Source: Paramacrobiotus richtersi
Lineage: Eukaryota; Tardigrada; Eutardigrada; Parachela; Macrobiotidae
Direction: 5' to 3'
Assembly (NCBI GenBank): GCA_034698045.1
Contig: JAQGAU010000548.1
Coordinates: 1 to 26,415, forward strand
DNA: 26,415 nt
Shown in pieces: positions 9,413 to 21,075 of this stretch (within the stretch, counting starts at the first letter, position 1; each line of letters starts with the position of its first letter). A program made the position numbers and the translations under genes. The notes under the pieces were generated by a model. The model made no database searches. It had not been told where the DNA came from and was given only the letters and a program-made list of their open reading frames with translations.

Positions 9413-10675
9413 CCCCCTATTCAAAGCGTATCGGCAAATAGGACTCCCCGTCCAGACAGTTTTGGCAGTTAAGTAGCCTTCCTCAATTGACTATCGACAT
9501 TCAAGATCACGTCCGCCGATTATGATTTTCGTACTGGCCACGTTGGTGGCCGTGGTGGCGGTTATTTGATCGGTAAAATGTGGTAGATTTAGCCGTAGGT
9601 CCTCGGCGTCACCATGCATGAGCGGTTACGCTGTTGGCAGTGGTTACAAGGGGGACCTGCCAAAAAATTCCGAGGGGACATTTTGGCGGGGGGATTCCCT
9701 CTATGCTTAAGTCTACAGAACGATTTGGATTCCAGCCTCGGGAACGTAACGAGAAGGTTACCGTTATAAAAAGATAGCTTTACAACAGGTTTTACTGTAG
9801 TGTGCTGCCGGAAAGCGGTACATTTGTGCAACGTTGCATACATCGGATGCGCTCGCATACGGCTAATTACGACGTAATCACTGGAATGGATTGTTTCCTC
9901 ATTCAGTACGAATCAGTCAACCGCGGTTGCGCGATGGAATTGTTGACGAGATGCTTTTGCGTCAGAAAGTGTCGCCGGTTGACATCTGTGACTTGCTCAC
10001 ATATAACCGCCAACAAGAGACCGGCATTGATGGGGTGATATCGACCAGACGAGCGCAACACTAGATTACTGATGCCACTCCTACCGTTGTTTATCAAAAC
10101 TCAAGTATCCACCAGTGCTCTGCGGCATGTCATTCATTCTACCAAACCTTGACACACTGCGTCCGTTTGTAAGCCACTACCGAGCTTAGCGTGCGCGCAA
10201 CTGAACCGTAAACAATCTAGCGGCAACATGTAATATTCTTTTCTTTAGCCAATACTTCCAGGTACAATATGGACTTTTGTGTTACCCCGGGTTGTCTGTT
10301 CCATCCGTTAATCTGTCGAAGTCTTGGTACATTGACAATCTTGGGTTGTCGACCTCATGCATTTTGTTGTAGTACGACTCAGGGCTTTACCCTGACCTTT
10401 ACTGGAGAGCCTCGGTCGATCAGGTTAATGTTGCAGCAACCCGCGTGTCAGTCAGTCTGGCTGGGAAATACGAACTCTGCTGTATCTGCACGTTGTCACG
10501 TGGCAGATAACGACTCGGATGCTCTTAATTCTACTGTTGTAAGCTCTTATGTATTTCGGTGGAGTCTTATACACTGCATGTTGCTGCTGACATAGCTTTA
10601 TCAGCAAGCTGGTCAATAAGAATTTCTTTTTCAACATGTTCATGTTGAAAAATCCAACTCCACCCCACCCACGCT
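9413..10675. other. No confident gene; possible regulatory or N-terminal sequence before the GPCR remnant
   Basis: Several frames of 60-110 codons lie on both strands (for example plus 9802-10038 and 10269-10595), none with recognisable motifs. The end of the 10269 frame contains a polar stretch with an Asn-Ser-Thr glycosylation site, as GPCR N-termini often have, but no splice link to the receptor at 10676 could be shown. Confidence 0.35.
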
Positions 10676-11487
10676 ATGCCGGCACCATGGATCAAGTACC
10701 AGAGCGAACTGCTCACCTGGTACTGCTGCATGCAGGTGACCTTGAGTTGTGCTGGCTCGCTTGTCTGTTTTCTCGTCTTGGTGGCTATCCTATCCTCCCG
10801 GAAACTTCGTTTTGGCACGAGCGCACTGATTTCCAACTTGCTTATCAGTCTTGCCTTGCAGACCACCTGCTTTGTCCCACTGTTTACCGCCTCCACTGCC
10901 GGTGTCCCCCAGGGATTGCCCTCATCGGTCATCGCCTGTCGCATCTCTTTCGTCGACTACTTCATCTTGAATAAGGTAATTAGTAGGGCCGACATGATGA
11001 TCGGGATTAATCGTTTCGTGGCCATCTGCTTTCCTTATCTCTATCCCAAATGGATGACCAGGCCAGTGCTGTCATTTATGATCGGCCAGCCGTGGTTAAT
11101 TTCTATGCTATTTGGTTTCGTTATTTTTTTTTTGGCTATGGGCATGTAACTGTGTACATATTATAAGGAATTTACTATATCTGGAAGGACTGTTCAATGA
11201 TTGGCAATCACTTGGGACGTCTGCTCAGTATCAACTATCACAAGCTACACATACTGAATGTATAGGAGAATAAAAGTGGGAGTTTTATGATAAATATTAT
11301 GTACGGATTACTCGTATGTTATATCGCCGCTTTCACGCTACTGGTTCCTTACTTCATTAAGATTTCAGAAGTAATATAACTTCTTTCGCAGCTAAACGTA
11401 CTGACCAAGAGGAAGACGCGGATAATTCTGAACAAGTTTTCAAAAAACTGGATAGATCGCGAGTTCCGCCTAAATCAAGCAGGCTGA
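10676..11487 (+). pseudogene. Rhodopsin-like GPCR, TM1-TM5 visible, broken
   Basis: ATG at 10676 opens 157 codons. TM1 is at about residues 20-40 and TM2 at 47-68; the TM3 region has the conserved Cys ('ACRISF') and 'GINRFVAICFP', NRF in place of DRY; TM4 is at about 131-155. The frame stops at 11147-11149, after a T-run. Receptor-like sequence then continues in other frames. A loop-2-like piece with Cys at about 11148-11270 is in a second frame. A TM5-like piece (11266-11376, 'GLLVCYIAAFTLLVPYF') is in a third, followed by TAA at 11377-11379. A basic 'LTKRKTRIILNKF' loop-3-like piece runs to TGA at 11485-11487. TM6 and TM7 are not found. Introns could explain one frame change, but the phases tried do not fit. 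A lineage-specific GPCR pseudogene is the likelier reading. NRFVAIC-type receptors occur in large invertebrate families. Confidence 0.6.
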
Positions 11488-12402
11488 AACTTTGCAATTA
11501 AAGTTTGCATACCATGCTGCACGGTGCACCTAAAGCGTTGTTTAGCCTAGACAAATACTTTTGCCACGAACGTAATTTATTAATTACTACAATTTCCAAA
11601 TGTTTGTAATTTATATTCCTGTGAAAAAGCAAGTGGCTAGTTTTTGTGCGAAAACGGTCTATGTTTGGGTAGTTTCGTTCCGCAAATTCTAACCGTTGGG
11701 TAATTACACCGTAAATGATTTCTTAATGAGCTGCGTACGGAATTTACTGTCATATTTACGGAAGTTGTTTTAGGTGATCTATTTGGCAACGAATCGCGCC
11801 TACCATAGCCGTCTGCGTTATCTCTTCGAAATGGGCCGATTACAGTGACGAACGTGGCCTATTAATTTGCTTTATAATGGGCTGCTACAGCTGAAGTTGC
11901 AGACTGCAGAGCAAGATTGCGGTTATTTGACAGTGTCGAAGGTCATTTTTAAACTGCAGTTGAGCCACAACGGATGCATCGTGATCCTCATAAACTGATC
12001 GATAGAAATGGTAAGTGCGGTAATGATAGATATCGGACCAGTCAATTGTGTGAAAGTCCAGACCGCTGTATAATTTATTGATTAATTTACAAATTAACTC
12101 CGGCACATTTACGTCAAAGAGTTTGTGTGGGGGAAGGTCTGTTTCATGTTGATTGATTAAAAAGGTAATGGTGGCGCAACGCGTGCGTAATAAAACGGTT
12201 TCAGTACAGTTCTGGTCTATCTCCAGTTGCAACCTGTGCACGGATCAAAATTATGCCTGAATAGGGTTGTTCCCGTGACCTTTCAATGCTGCCAAAGCTA
12301 ATTCATCCATGCGAGACGATGTGTTTTGTCTAGCGTTACTCTAACGTGTTAGGTTAACAACAGGGTGTAGGTAGTGCACGGCCGGCGTCATAATGTACAA
12401 TG
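11488..12402. other. Intergenic region with one minus-strand open frame
   Basis: A minus-strand frame (11885-12241, 118 codons, no ATG at its start but a possible CAG acceptor near 12235) has a protein-like composition with Tyr/His/Asp-rich segments and no known domain. It may be an exon or chance. The remainder shows no features. Confidence 0.3.
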
Positions 12403-12410
12403 TATATAAG
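12403..12410 (+). promoter_or_regulatory. TATA box of the GnRH/AKH-like receptor gene
   Basis: TATATAAG lies about 20-25 bp upstream of a plausible initiator (atcaagc, near 12427-12433). A non-coding exon then runs to the strong donor TCAG|GTAAGA at 12524/12525, and the matching acceptor CCTGCAG ends at 12947. Spacing and the splice pair support a real promoter. Confidence 0.55.
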
Positions 12411-12429
12411 CGACAAAAACAGCAGAATC

Positions 12430-13089
12430 AAGCACGTTCCGTACCCTTCTAGAAGCTCGTTCTCATTCTGTTTGGAAGATAATTTGTTTTCACCTTGTCG
12501 TTTTCACCTGGCTGGACGTTTCAGGTAAGAACAACGTACGTTCGAATAAGTATAAATAAAATAATTCTTTCGTGAGCCTGAGACAATCCATGACGTTTAT
12601 TTCTTTTACAATGACAGCGCAAGCGCACACACACCGCAACGACTTTCTTATTAGTATAACGTATTACAAATTTACAACAATACAATGCAGTGGTTTTTCT
12701 TTATGATACTTTCCCTGACTAACGCGGGATTCATGGAGTCCGTGTTGTATGCATGGGATCCATGATGTTTCTGTCTGATACTCTCCAGTTTAGTTGGGCT
12801 ACCTATTCAACACGCGCGTCTAACGCGGCGGTTTTTATGACTTACTGGCTATGGCAAGAAACACAGCAACACCTTTTTAGGATTAATAATTATTATACAG
12901 TGAACAGTCTTTAGTCCTATCCGATCATTCCATATCTCTACCTGCAGGTGTCACATCCCACGGGAATTGACGTAACATTCACCGAAACGGATACCGCGCA
13001 AAGATCAAAATCCACCGGTTGATTGATTCGCCGGACGAGTATTTTGCGTCCGCCCACTTTGCTACATACAAGTCGTCCTCGTACTCCTC
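12430..13089 (+). other. 5' UTR exon, intron and UTR part of exon 2 of the receptor gene
   Basis: The non-coding first exon is about 12430-12524; intron 12525-12947 (423 bp) has GTAAGA and a pyrimidine-containing CCTGCAG end; exon 2 starts at 12948 and reaches the start codon at 13090. The first intron is far longer than most introns in the window, as is common for 5'-UTR introns. Start-site position is estimated from the TATA box. Confidence 0.5.
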
Positions 13090-15102
13090 ATGGAACTACC
13101 CAGCACTCCATTTAATCTCTCCGACCTGACCGACACCCCCGATCCTCGCTGCAGCGGCAACTGGACGTTAGTCTTTCAGTTCATTGCCCACTTAAACCCG
13201 GATTACCTCACCATGCGACCGGCTATCATCGGGGCCCTGTTGGCGCTGGGGTGGGTGGGCTGGCTGAGCAACGGGATGGTCATTGTGTTTCTGTTGCGTA
13301 AGAGCAAGTTTCGACGGTCCGGAATGTCGGCGCTGATGATGCAGCTAGCTGTGGCGGATTTGGCGGTGTCCGTCTTCTGCTTGATGGTGGATGGACTGTG
13401 GAACATTACAGTGGCGTGGTTCGGGGGGGACGTGCTGTGTCGCGTGGTGAAGTTCATGCAGATGTTCAGGTGAGTTTGGACAAAGCCGTTCGCTAGTAAC
13501 TGACACGTGGGAAACCAGTATGCATTGTTTTCTGTATTTGGTATGTGTGAGTATTGAGTACAGTATGTACTGCATATGTGCATCAGGCTGCAACGTATAC
13601 ACGGAAATCAGAGGGCCATGAAACAGTTGCATAACAATCATACCATGCAGTGTTTTACATTTTACACTACAATCAAGTGGTCGTTGTTCTTTACAGTTTG
13701 TACGCTTCGACGATGATCCTAACCGGGATGACTGTAGAGCGATGCCTGACGGTAATCTATCCGTTCAGCCGGTCGCAGTCGCATTTTGCCATGCAGCGAG
13801 CCAGACTCATCTCACTAACCGTCTGGTCACTGGCGATTGTTTTTAGTATTCCTCAAGTAAGAACGGTATGACATTAATTGTCCGATATTATCGAACTGTA
13901 GCAAATCCAATTATCATAATTACTACCGCCAAAAAGCAGTCCTTGTCAAATCCTGTATAAGCTCATGTTCTTCGGAGTGTTTGGCCTATTTCCCGGTATC
14001 TGGGACTATAACTAAACGTTCTGGGAACGGCTGCGATAATTAACAGTTTTTGCCTGAGCAAGTTCATACTTACATTACAAAGAACCCTGTCCATGCGAGA
14101 GTTGTCTCATATTTATATTACAGTGTTTCTTTTCGGATAATCCAGATGCTCATTTTTCGAGTGGAACGCGCTCCGATCTGCGTGGAATTTTATCAGTGCG
14201 TAACATTTGGCGCGTATTCGGAGGACTGGCAAGAAGTGACGTATACACTGGCAACTGTCTTGATTATGTTCATCATTCCTTCAATGGTCAACATCACGTG
14301 CGGTGTTGCCATCTTTGTCCAAGTATCCCATGAAGCTAAAATGGCTGCCGGTACTGTTTAATCTTCGCACTTAATATTATGTACAAGCTTTTGAATTCAT
14401 AAGGTTTTAGACTTTTAGTAATCCGTTGGATCATGTTACTTAAAAGAAACATAATCTTTATTGCAAAGCCGTTTGTACACACATAAATAAACACCAGTGG
14501 TTCCGTAAGGACCTCCAAAAGAAGCTTGTGGAATAAACTGTAATTCTGGGGTAGCATTCAGACAAAACCAAGCGTTGCGCTCGTACTTGTTCTATACATC
14601 GCGTTTTTTCAGGTACTGTTGGTACTCAACGAATCGAAATGCACAATGGTCACCTGGTACACGTTGTCTCCATGAAAGAGTCCAGGCTTGGACGGCAAGC
14701 GTACCGTAGAATCCGACAGTTTTCGCTGTGGACAACATTCTGTACCGCTTTCATCTACCTGCTGTGTTGGTGTATGTCGTTATAACAAACCCGACGCTAA
14801 TGTTTCTTGTCCTACAGGAAGCTTCTCTTGCAGGTCCCTATTACGCCTCAATGATTGCACACGTGTTACATTATCACCTGTCCAGCTGCTGGATGACGAT
14901 TGTCCTCTGTTTTGGTACACCTTTGCGTTACTTTTCGATATGTGCACAGAACCTTGATTATTGCTCTTTAACAGGGATGACCAGTACGGTGCTCAATCCG
15001 ATGATTTACGGCGTTTTCCGCATGTTATCACGGCGCACAACATCAGAAAGAAAGAAGATGTATCGTTCCGTCAGGCTGGGAATGCGTTCATCAACGACCT
15101 AA
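13090..15102 (+). CDS. Class A GPCR of the GnRH/AKH/corazonin receptor group, six coding exons
   Basis: Exons: 13090-13469 (N-terminus with NLS and NWT glycosylation sites, TM1 'LSNGMVI', TM2 'LAVADL', TM3 Cys), 13697-13856 (TM3 end with ERC in place of DRY, TM4 ending 'SIPQ'), 14146-14350 ('FYQCVTFGAY' loop 2, TM5), 14613-14765 or -14769 (loop 3, TM6 'FIYLLC'), 14834-14914 (loop 3e and TM7 start), 14975-15102 ('NPMIYG', short tail). Phases match at every junction except 4/5. There GTGTAT at 14770 gives the wrong phase, and only a weak GTTGGT at 14766 fits. The SIPQ...ERAP...QCVTFG order is characteristic of adipokinetic-hormone and GnRH receptors, which are Gq-coupled neuropeptide receptors of the plasma membrane. 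A vasopressin-type receptor is the main alternative. The tail is only about 25 residues, short for the group. The estimated protein is about 370 residues. Confidence 0.85.
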
Positions 15103-16907
15103 GCTACCCCATTTCCGCATCCTCCGTCAAGTACCCTAGTGATATTATTCACATTCTCGTCGAGTTCTTACACTTTTGTAGCGGACTCACGTCCGTAGCC
15201 GTTATTCCTTATTCTGAAGTGTTCGGAAGCAAAAACCAGTCACGAAAATGAATTCAGACAGACTAATAATACAATGTTTTGCTTATTTAATGTTGCACAC
15301 AAACACAGTGCACGGTATTACGAGAATACTTGCTAGTACAGATACATACATATACGTGCAACTTGACGTCTGCTTATATGTACTTCTTAAAAAAACGACA
15401 GATCGGTTTAAATTTCCCATCTTTCCACCACAGCGGGTCAGCCATAAATCGCAATGCCATTGCATCAAATCAGAAGCACGTACAGTACAGATGTTTCTAA
15501 ATGTTCATTGATGTATGCATTACTTTAGTTTGAAATTTTCCTTAGAGACTTCCGTATTCTTAATTATTATTAGCACAGATTATTAATGGCAACATTGCTT
15601 CCGTGAATTTTCCTCAACACCTGATGACAAAAGGATTCCCGGGAGGCAACTTTTCCGGTAGCTTCTTAGGGTATGCCATCGGGCAGCTGATCGAAGATGC
15701 GTTAATTATTTTAGATGGCTTTCCTTGTTTCGAATCCTGCAGCGGAGAATGAGACCAGGCTCTGTTTTCAATGGCTCCTTTAGCAAATAGATTGACTGCT
15801 CGTAATGACAAAGCAAGCACGACAGAATCGATTTCCGGTGCAAACCGATAATTTTTGTCTCTGTTCATGAAATCTCAACCCGGATACATGAACTGATTAA
15901 ACGAGAGCTTCCCACTCCGAGCGGCGACGGAAACCTCTTAGCAGAAGGATCGACAAGTAGCGCTACAATTAGTGCTTGTCACTTCGACGCAAGGTGTCAT
16001 TACCGCACGGTATGGCTGCATACATTGCTAAGTGCTTATGTCTGTAATGCTTGCTGTGTTCGAGTAACCTTACCATCCGTCACCATAATAATAACACTGT
16101 ATAAGAGGCGATCATAAGAGGTAGCATGCTGTTCTCGGCACTACTCGGTACGAACAGGACATTATCGCTTCCTCCTTATCCTTTATAAGTGTGTTATTCA
16201 GAAAGGATCGGCACGAGATTTAATACAAGAAACACCAGCTCTGCTATTTGCTCGTAATAGGCTAGTACCCAAAGTCCAATGTTGCTGTACACGAACTTGA
16301 AAACCAATTGAATGATGTAATACAGATCAGAAGGCGCACGCCCATGGTTTTTTGAACAGATACTGTAACATACAAATCGCACGACGGACTGCAACGGACG
16401 GCTCACTGCATAAGCACGTGAGTTGTCCAAATTAGGAAAGAAAACGTCATATCCATTACCAGAACCAAGGCATTCTAAAAATCAACATAGTCAACAGATG
16501 TCAAGGAAGAAGCTCTGGGACGTCATAATGCCTACCGTAGAATGTTTACTAGCTCCAACGGCATTTCGTCTGGAAGCTACAAATGAATATGTCGGTAGAC
16601 ATAGTACTTGAAAGCTAAGAATATGTAATTTCTTACGATCTGGACGGCAGTCGGCTTCGTCCGGAAAGCGCGGGTCACAGATCCGCTGGGACGTCGCGTT
16701 CCTGCTGTCTTTGTCGATCAAGTCCGTGGGTCGGTTGAGCGCGTTGCTGCCAGAGCCCGATAGTGACCCTGCGGTGCCCGTGCCTAAAGGTCGAATAATA
16801 CCTCCACTTTGTTGGATTGTTGAATAGTCCTTAAGGTTACAGCATGGTGTGAAATGATGCCTTGTGTATCAAAAACAAGCTTACATGGACAGACTTCTGG
16901 TAACCCC
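15103..16907. other. Intergenic region; one membrane-protein-like minus frame
   Basis: No confident gene. The minus strand over 16194-16430 is open for 78 codons, the second half having aromatic and aliphatic residues that could form one or two membrane helices; it might be a chemoreceptor exon, but no motif confirms it. A minus frame at 15614-15868 and plus frames at 15248-15511 and 16423-16611 show nothing recognisable. Confidence 0.3.
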
Positions 16908-17952
16908 TCAAGGTGCGCAATTATGCCGATTTCCTGAACAGCTACTGCATTGAGAGCTTATCGTACAGACTCTGGCCTTAAGTAAACCAGATCCTACCGT
17001 TTTACCTGTACCAGGCTTGGCAACTGGTTTTGGCTGGTATAGCCACTGCTCTTCAGTGTTGATATCCGTTACTTGCCAGCTTCCTCCGGATCCATTGGCC
17101 AGTAGGACGAAAACGCTTTGCTTGTAGGACATAGGCGCTAAGAGGAGCTGGATAAAGTTTTGCCCGTTGCATTTCTCTCCGGTACAGACACATCTACGTG
17201 AAGGCATATCATACGAAGGACTCTGGGGTTCACACATGTAGTTCTTGGGACTGTTCGGCTTGATTTTTGGCAACAGTCGCTCCAATAAACCAGTAGAATA
17301 CATGTTCGGGCAGTATCGGCGAATAACGGGCCCTGGGAAAAGCTTAAAGCATTCAGCCGCTTAAAGCCTATGATGCATCTTTATATTCTCCTTATTACCC
17401 ATTACACGTTCAGCTCTCCCAAACCGAACCTCTGAATTAATTTAACCAATTGAGTATCGTCAGAAACAGCATAACGCGTCGACCATTAGAACTGCTGTCA
17501 AATCATTTCGGATGATTAAGGCTTAACCGTGGTGCAGGAACAAATGAAAGAAATTCCTGCTTGAGTGGCCAGTGCGCAACGACACTTCGATTAAACACTG
17601 ATGCCCTAACTTCGAAATTACGTGCCTATACAGCACAAGAATTTTTAGACTTGAAATCAAATTTTCTCCACAGGCACACCAGCGTACAAGTGAGCAGAAG
17701 ATTATTTATGTCACTGCTTATTTGTCATTATGTTTGCAAGGTTATCTCCTTACCAGTGCGACCTCCATACCGATCGGGGTGTGTTGTGATCAAGACTTCG
17801 ATTCCGCATCCGGACAGTTGTCCAGCCCCAGTCAGGCAGTCCATTACGTTGTTCTGATAGCTACTAAGACAACCAAATTTGCCGTAAGCGCCACCGGGAT
17901 CTTCGGGGCTCATGCCGCAGTCGTAGCAGTAAAACGACTTGCTCGACGAATC
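16908..17952 (-). CDS. Ly6/quiver-like three-finger domain protein, two exons seen, signal-peptide exon not found
   Basis: Exon A spans 17952-17754 (acceptor TTGGCAG, donor ACTG|GTAAGG) and exon B 17332-16908 (acceptor TTTCCCAG); the phase 1 junction matches. The joined product starts 'FYCYDCG' and has spaced cysteines at 'FGCLSS', 'MDCLTG' and 'SGCGIE'; across the junction come 'RRYCPN' and 'YMCEP', and finally 'RRCVCTGEKCNG'. This order, with the closing CxCxxxxCN, is the hallmark of Ly6/uPAR and quiver/sleepless three-finger domains, about 110 residues. These are extracellular, often GPI-anchored proteins. After the CN motif exon B continues about 78 residues to the stop, including a Pro/Gly-rich part and a second Cys cluster. 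This is not a typical GPI signal, so it may be a novel extension or intron read-through. No signal peptide was found upstream (to about 18.3 kb). Confidence 0.7.
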
Positions 17953-18472
17953 CTGCCAAGAATATGATTATCGTTTTCGTGGCTGCGGGTTCTACATCGG
18001 GCTGTAATATAGGCGAACCCGAGAGTTCTAGGTAACGTACACTGCTGGTGTTTATACGCCCAAGTAAAGGGCAGTTGTCGAAAGAACATGCTAAACACAG
18101 TATCCTAATTATATGGACATGATAACTACGCACCTCTGCAACAAAACAGGTGCAGTCTATTGCAAATTTGCTAAATTCTTGGGCCTTTACTACAGTAACG
18201 TTACATGTCGATTGGGCTAATGAATCGCTTGTTATAACAGCTACAGTAGTTTGCTGTCTGTAGATTCCCGCATACGATTGTTCTTGGGACGTAGTGTAAT
18301 TTGTTGTAGACTATTTCTGAGTCTGCAGACGTCGAAAACGGAAAAATTAAAATATTGTGCAGAAATGATTGTCATGTTTACTCGACAATGCCCAAATCCA
18401 GTTCTAACTGGAGAAAATTACAGTTCGAGTTAATGTTATTCGTTGAGGAAATATTTTCCAGAAACATTAACC
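17953..18472. other. Expected location of the Ly6 gene's 5' exon(s); none recognised
   Basis: On the minus strand I see no ATG followed by a hydrophobic leader with a good donor. The open minus frame at 17864-18133 starts with GTG and is mostly intronic by the splice model. On the plus strand the 18355 frame begins here. Confidence 0.35.
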
Positions 18473-18957
18473 ATGGGGCTAAACAAGGTACGTACAACAG
18501 CTGCCTCCTCTGTTCGTCTCCTATCAATAGCATGTTGCATACGTTCATCTACGAGAACTGTACCGGCTTTTGTGCGTTCAGTGCGCTCAGTAGTCCCACG
18601 CATACAATCGCAAGAACGACCCGGAGTATTTGGATTTGCGAAGATATTCTGATGCTGTTGGACAAAACGGAAATGGACATCAAACCACTGGCATCAAGGT
18701 TTGGCTGCATGAGAACACCACGATGCCTTGGCATGCTTTCAAAATGCGGTGTCAGGATGCTGCGTTATTTGGGTGTTCGATACAAGCAAAATCAACAAGG
18801 ATTCCCAAGCAAGGTCGACGCATATACTAATCGCAACAACATTCTCTCAGCACAATGTGATATTACGTCATGCGAAGACTATAGCCGATACACGAGTTGT
18901 TGTGGCGGAAATTCGTACGTCGAAGGCCATCGAACTTCAGCTGTGGACTTGTAGTAC
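18473..18957 (+). CDS. Unidentified coding-like block with overlapping frames
   Basis: A good Kozak ATG (ACCATGG, 18473) starts a frame of about 60 codons, strongly basic, rich in Arg, Ser, Ala and Val and with one acidic residue, as in a mitochondrial targeting leader. It ends at 18652. Other plus frames stay open over the same DNA: 18355-18954 (199 codons) in one, 18630-18830 in another, and the original frame again from 18728 to 18970. A gene could switch frames through introns, but no convincing donor/acceptor pairs were found. The block may be a decayed gene. No domain was recognised in any frame. Confidence 0.3.
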
Positions 18958-21075
18958 GGTTAAAAATTAATAACGAAGTCCCTGATGAAGATTTTAGTAT
19001 ATGCAAGGTCAGTCCGCGTTCCGCAAACTACGCACACTGAAATTTGAGCAGGTCTCTCGTTCTCCGCTTACTAATACGGTGCTACCGCTAAGCGCACTGA
19101 AGCGCCTAGCAACTACCGGAACATGATTTGTATTCTGTATATGCGGTAGCCTTTTTCTATGGTAGGGCATTCCCCGCGTACATACACTTACAGACACACG
19201 TAAAAATTAATCTCGCATACCTAGACAAGATTTCCTCGGCTACGCTACGTAGCAGCCCCCCAGGATGCCGAGGATTCGTAGAATCTTAAAGTCAGACAGA
19301 ATGCAGCAATATTTTCTTCCGAACTGACTGCGAACAGGAACCTCAAGAAACCGAGACATGACGGCCGTAGCTTTATTATTTAAATAATGTTATTAGTACA
19401 CATTCCTTGTATTCCTGATTACTGGCGGCACCAGGATCACAATAACACTGAAACTTTATACGTTTTCACATAATAATTATTACGAAGTGGCTTCGCGCGG
19501 AATCACGCGCACGTAGTAAAAAAGGCCACGAAATTGCTGCGCACGAGAGTAGAAAGTTTGGTTTGCTAATTGCGCATACATATTTGGATGCAGGGTGCAA
19601 AAGTCAAGGTGCACAAAGGTTACCCGCAAATTAAGTTCGAAGACCATAAGAAAGTCTTATATTGCATGAAACGGCATATACGCACAGTACTACGTAACAC
19701 ACCTGCTGGATTACAATATGTGCATGCCATGTAAAACTCTCGCGCGTAGCCGCTTTATTATAGTTTTGCTTCGCGCGGAAGTGATTAACTCCGCGCGAGA
19801 TATCTCCCGCGCACGGAACTGACCTAATTTTAATACTAAGCAGAAACACTATGACACTCTGTATGAAAACTGCACCAAAACTGCATTTTCCCCTGTTCGA
19901 TAATACTTGTTGTGAACTGCATGTCCTTGGTAATTTTCAAGCACCACCCTACAATACGAATGTAGCAGGTTTGTGCAAGTCTAATAGCCCTAATATACAG
20001 TGAAACGTTGATATCATCGCATTCGCATTAGATATACATACAGTACATGTGCAGCATGAAGAATTGCTACTTGCTACGGAACTCTTTGAAGGTGAGATAA
20101 TACCGCTAAATAGTTTAACTTTTTAAATGCTTTAAGCACAGATACCGTTTACCATGCATTGTCTGCGAGAATTGCCCGCAAGAGGCCGAACTGCTTCCCA
20201 ACAGCCAAAACTATTTTTCTAATGTTCGGTTAGCTGTTCTGTCCACATAAAAAGTTTGAGATTCTTCTGAATTTGGGGCCCAAAAAAAGCTCCCTTGTAA
20301 GCTGCATGCGCTTAAATGTTAACAGAATGTAGAATGTCTTATTGTATTTACCCCCAAAAACTGCTCTGCTTGATTCATGCGGTGCCTGGAAAGCTACTTT
20401 CTGATCGTATTGCGGGTTTTTGAGTACTTTCCCTTGTTTGACTGCGTCGTCCCATGCGTTTACAGGGCAGTGGCCGCATGCGAGAAGACCTCTCGCTTAA
20501 GGAAAGAATGTAGCTGCTTGCACAGATTACAGGTCAGCGAGTGCTTTAATTTCGCTAACAGCTCTGACATCGGATTGAAAGTGGCCTTGAATAAGCTGAA
20601 TTAAGGCCTTGTGAGCACAGTTTCTTGTAATGACAAAATGTACGCGCATCAGTCATACGAATTTGAACATATAAAAATGTACCAGTTGGCCGCAGTACGT
20701 ACACAATGCATAGAAGTACAGTAGACATTGCATCTAGTTCACATAGGCAGATTGACGGATGCAACGATGTCTGCTCTGATCGCAAATGATCCATAACATA
20801 GCAGACAACTGGTTTGTGCATCATGAACTGCACTTGCTCTTCTTCATACAGGCCTGGGGCCTTTTTCGGCCGAAGATCGACAGCACTTCTCCTGGCTGGA
20901 GCATGAGTTCTATCAGACAAGACTTACAGCTTTACACTTTTGGAAAATCCTTGGTGATATGTATGCTCGAAAATGAAGACAAGTAATTTATTTGGTATCA
21001 TTCTGGCGATATCTCTGCGATGCAGCCATTGCCATCCAGCCAACAAAGGTACCGCTAGCGAAAGTTATTGTTAGC
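18958..21075. other. Gene-poor stretch
   Basis: About 2.1 kb without a credible gene. The word gcttcgcgcggaa occurs at 19490-19502 and 19769-19781. The second copy forms a perfect 9-bp stem (tcgcgcgga / tccgcgcga) with a 10-base loop at 19771-19798. Open frames on both strands (for example minus 20555-20920) have no recognisable motifs. Confidence 0.4.

Noticed and set aside
9207..9424. Two glycine/proline-rich minus frames
   Set aside because: Both are translations of the second MITE copy.
17561..17857. Plus-strand 98-codon frame
   Set aside because: It overlaps the intron and exon A of the minus-strand Ly6-like gene, which has matching splice phases and cysteine spacing.
20555..20920. Minus-strand 121-codon frame
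   Set aside because: No motif, no splice context, mixed composition; treated as chance.
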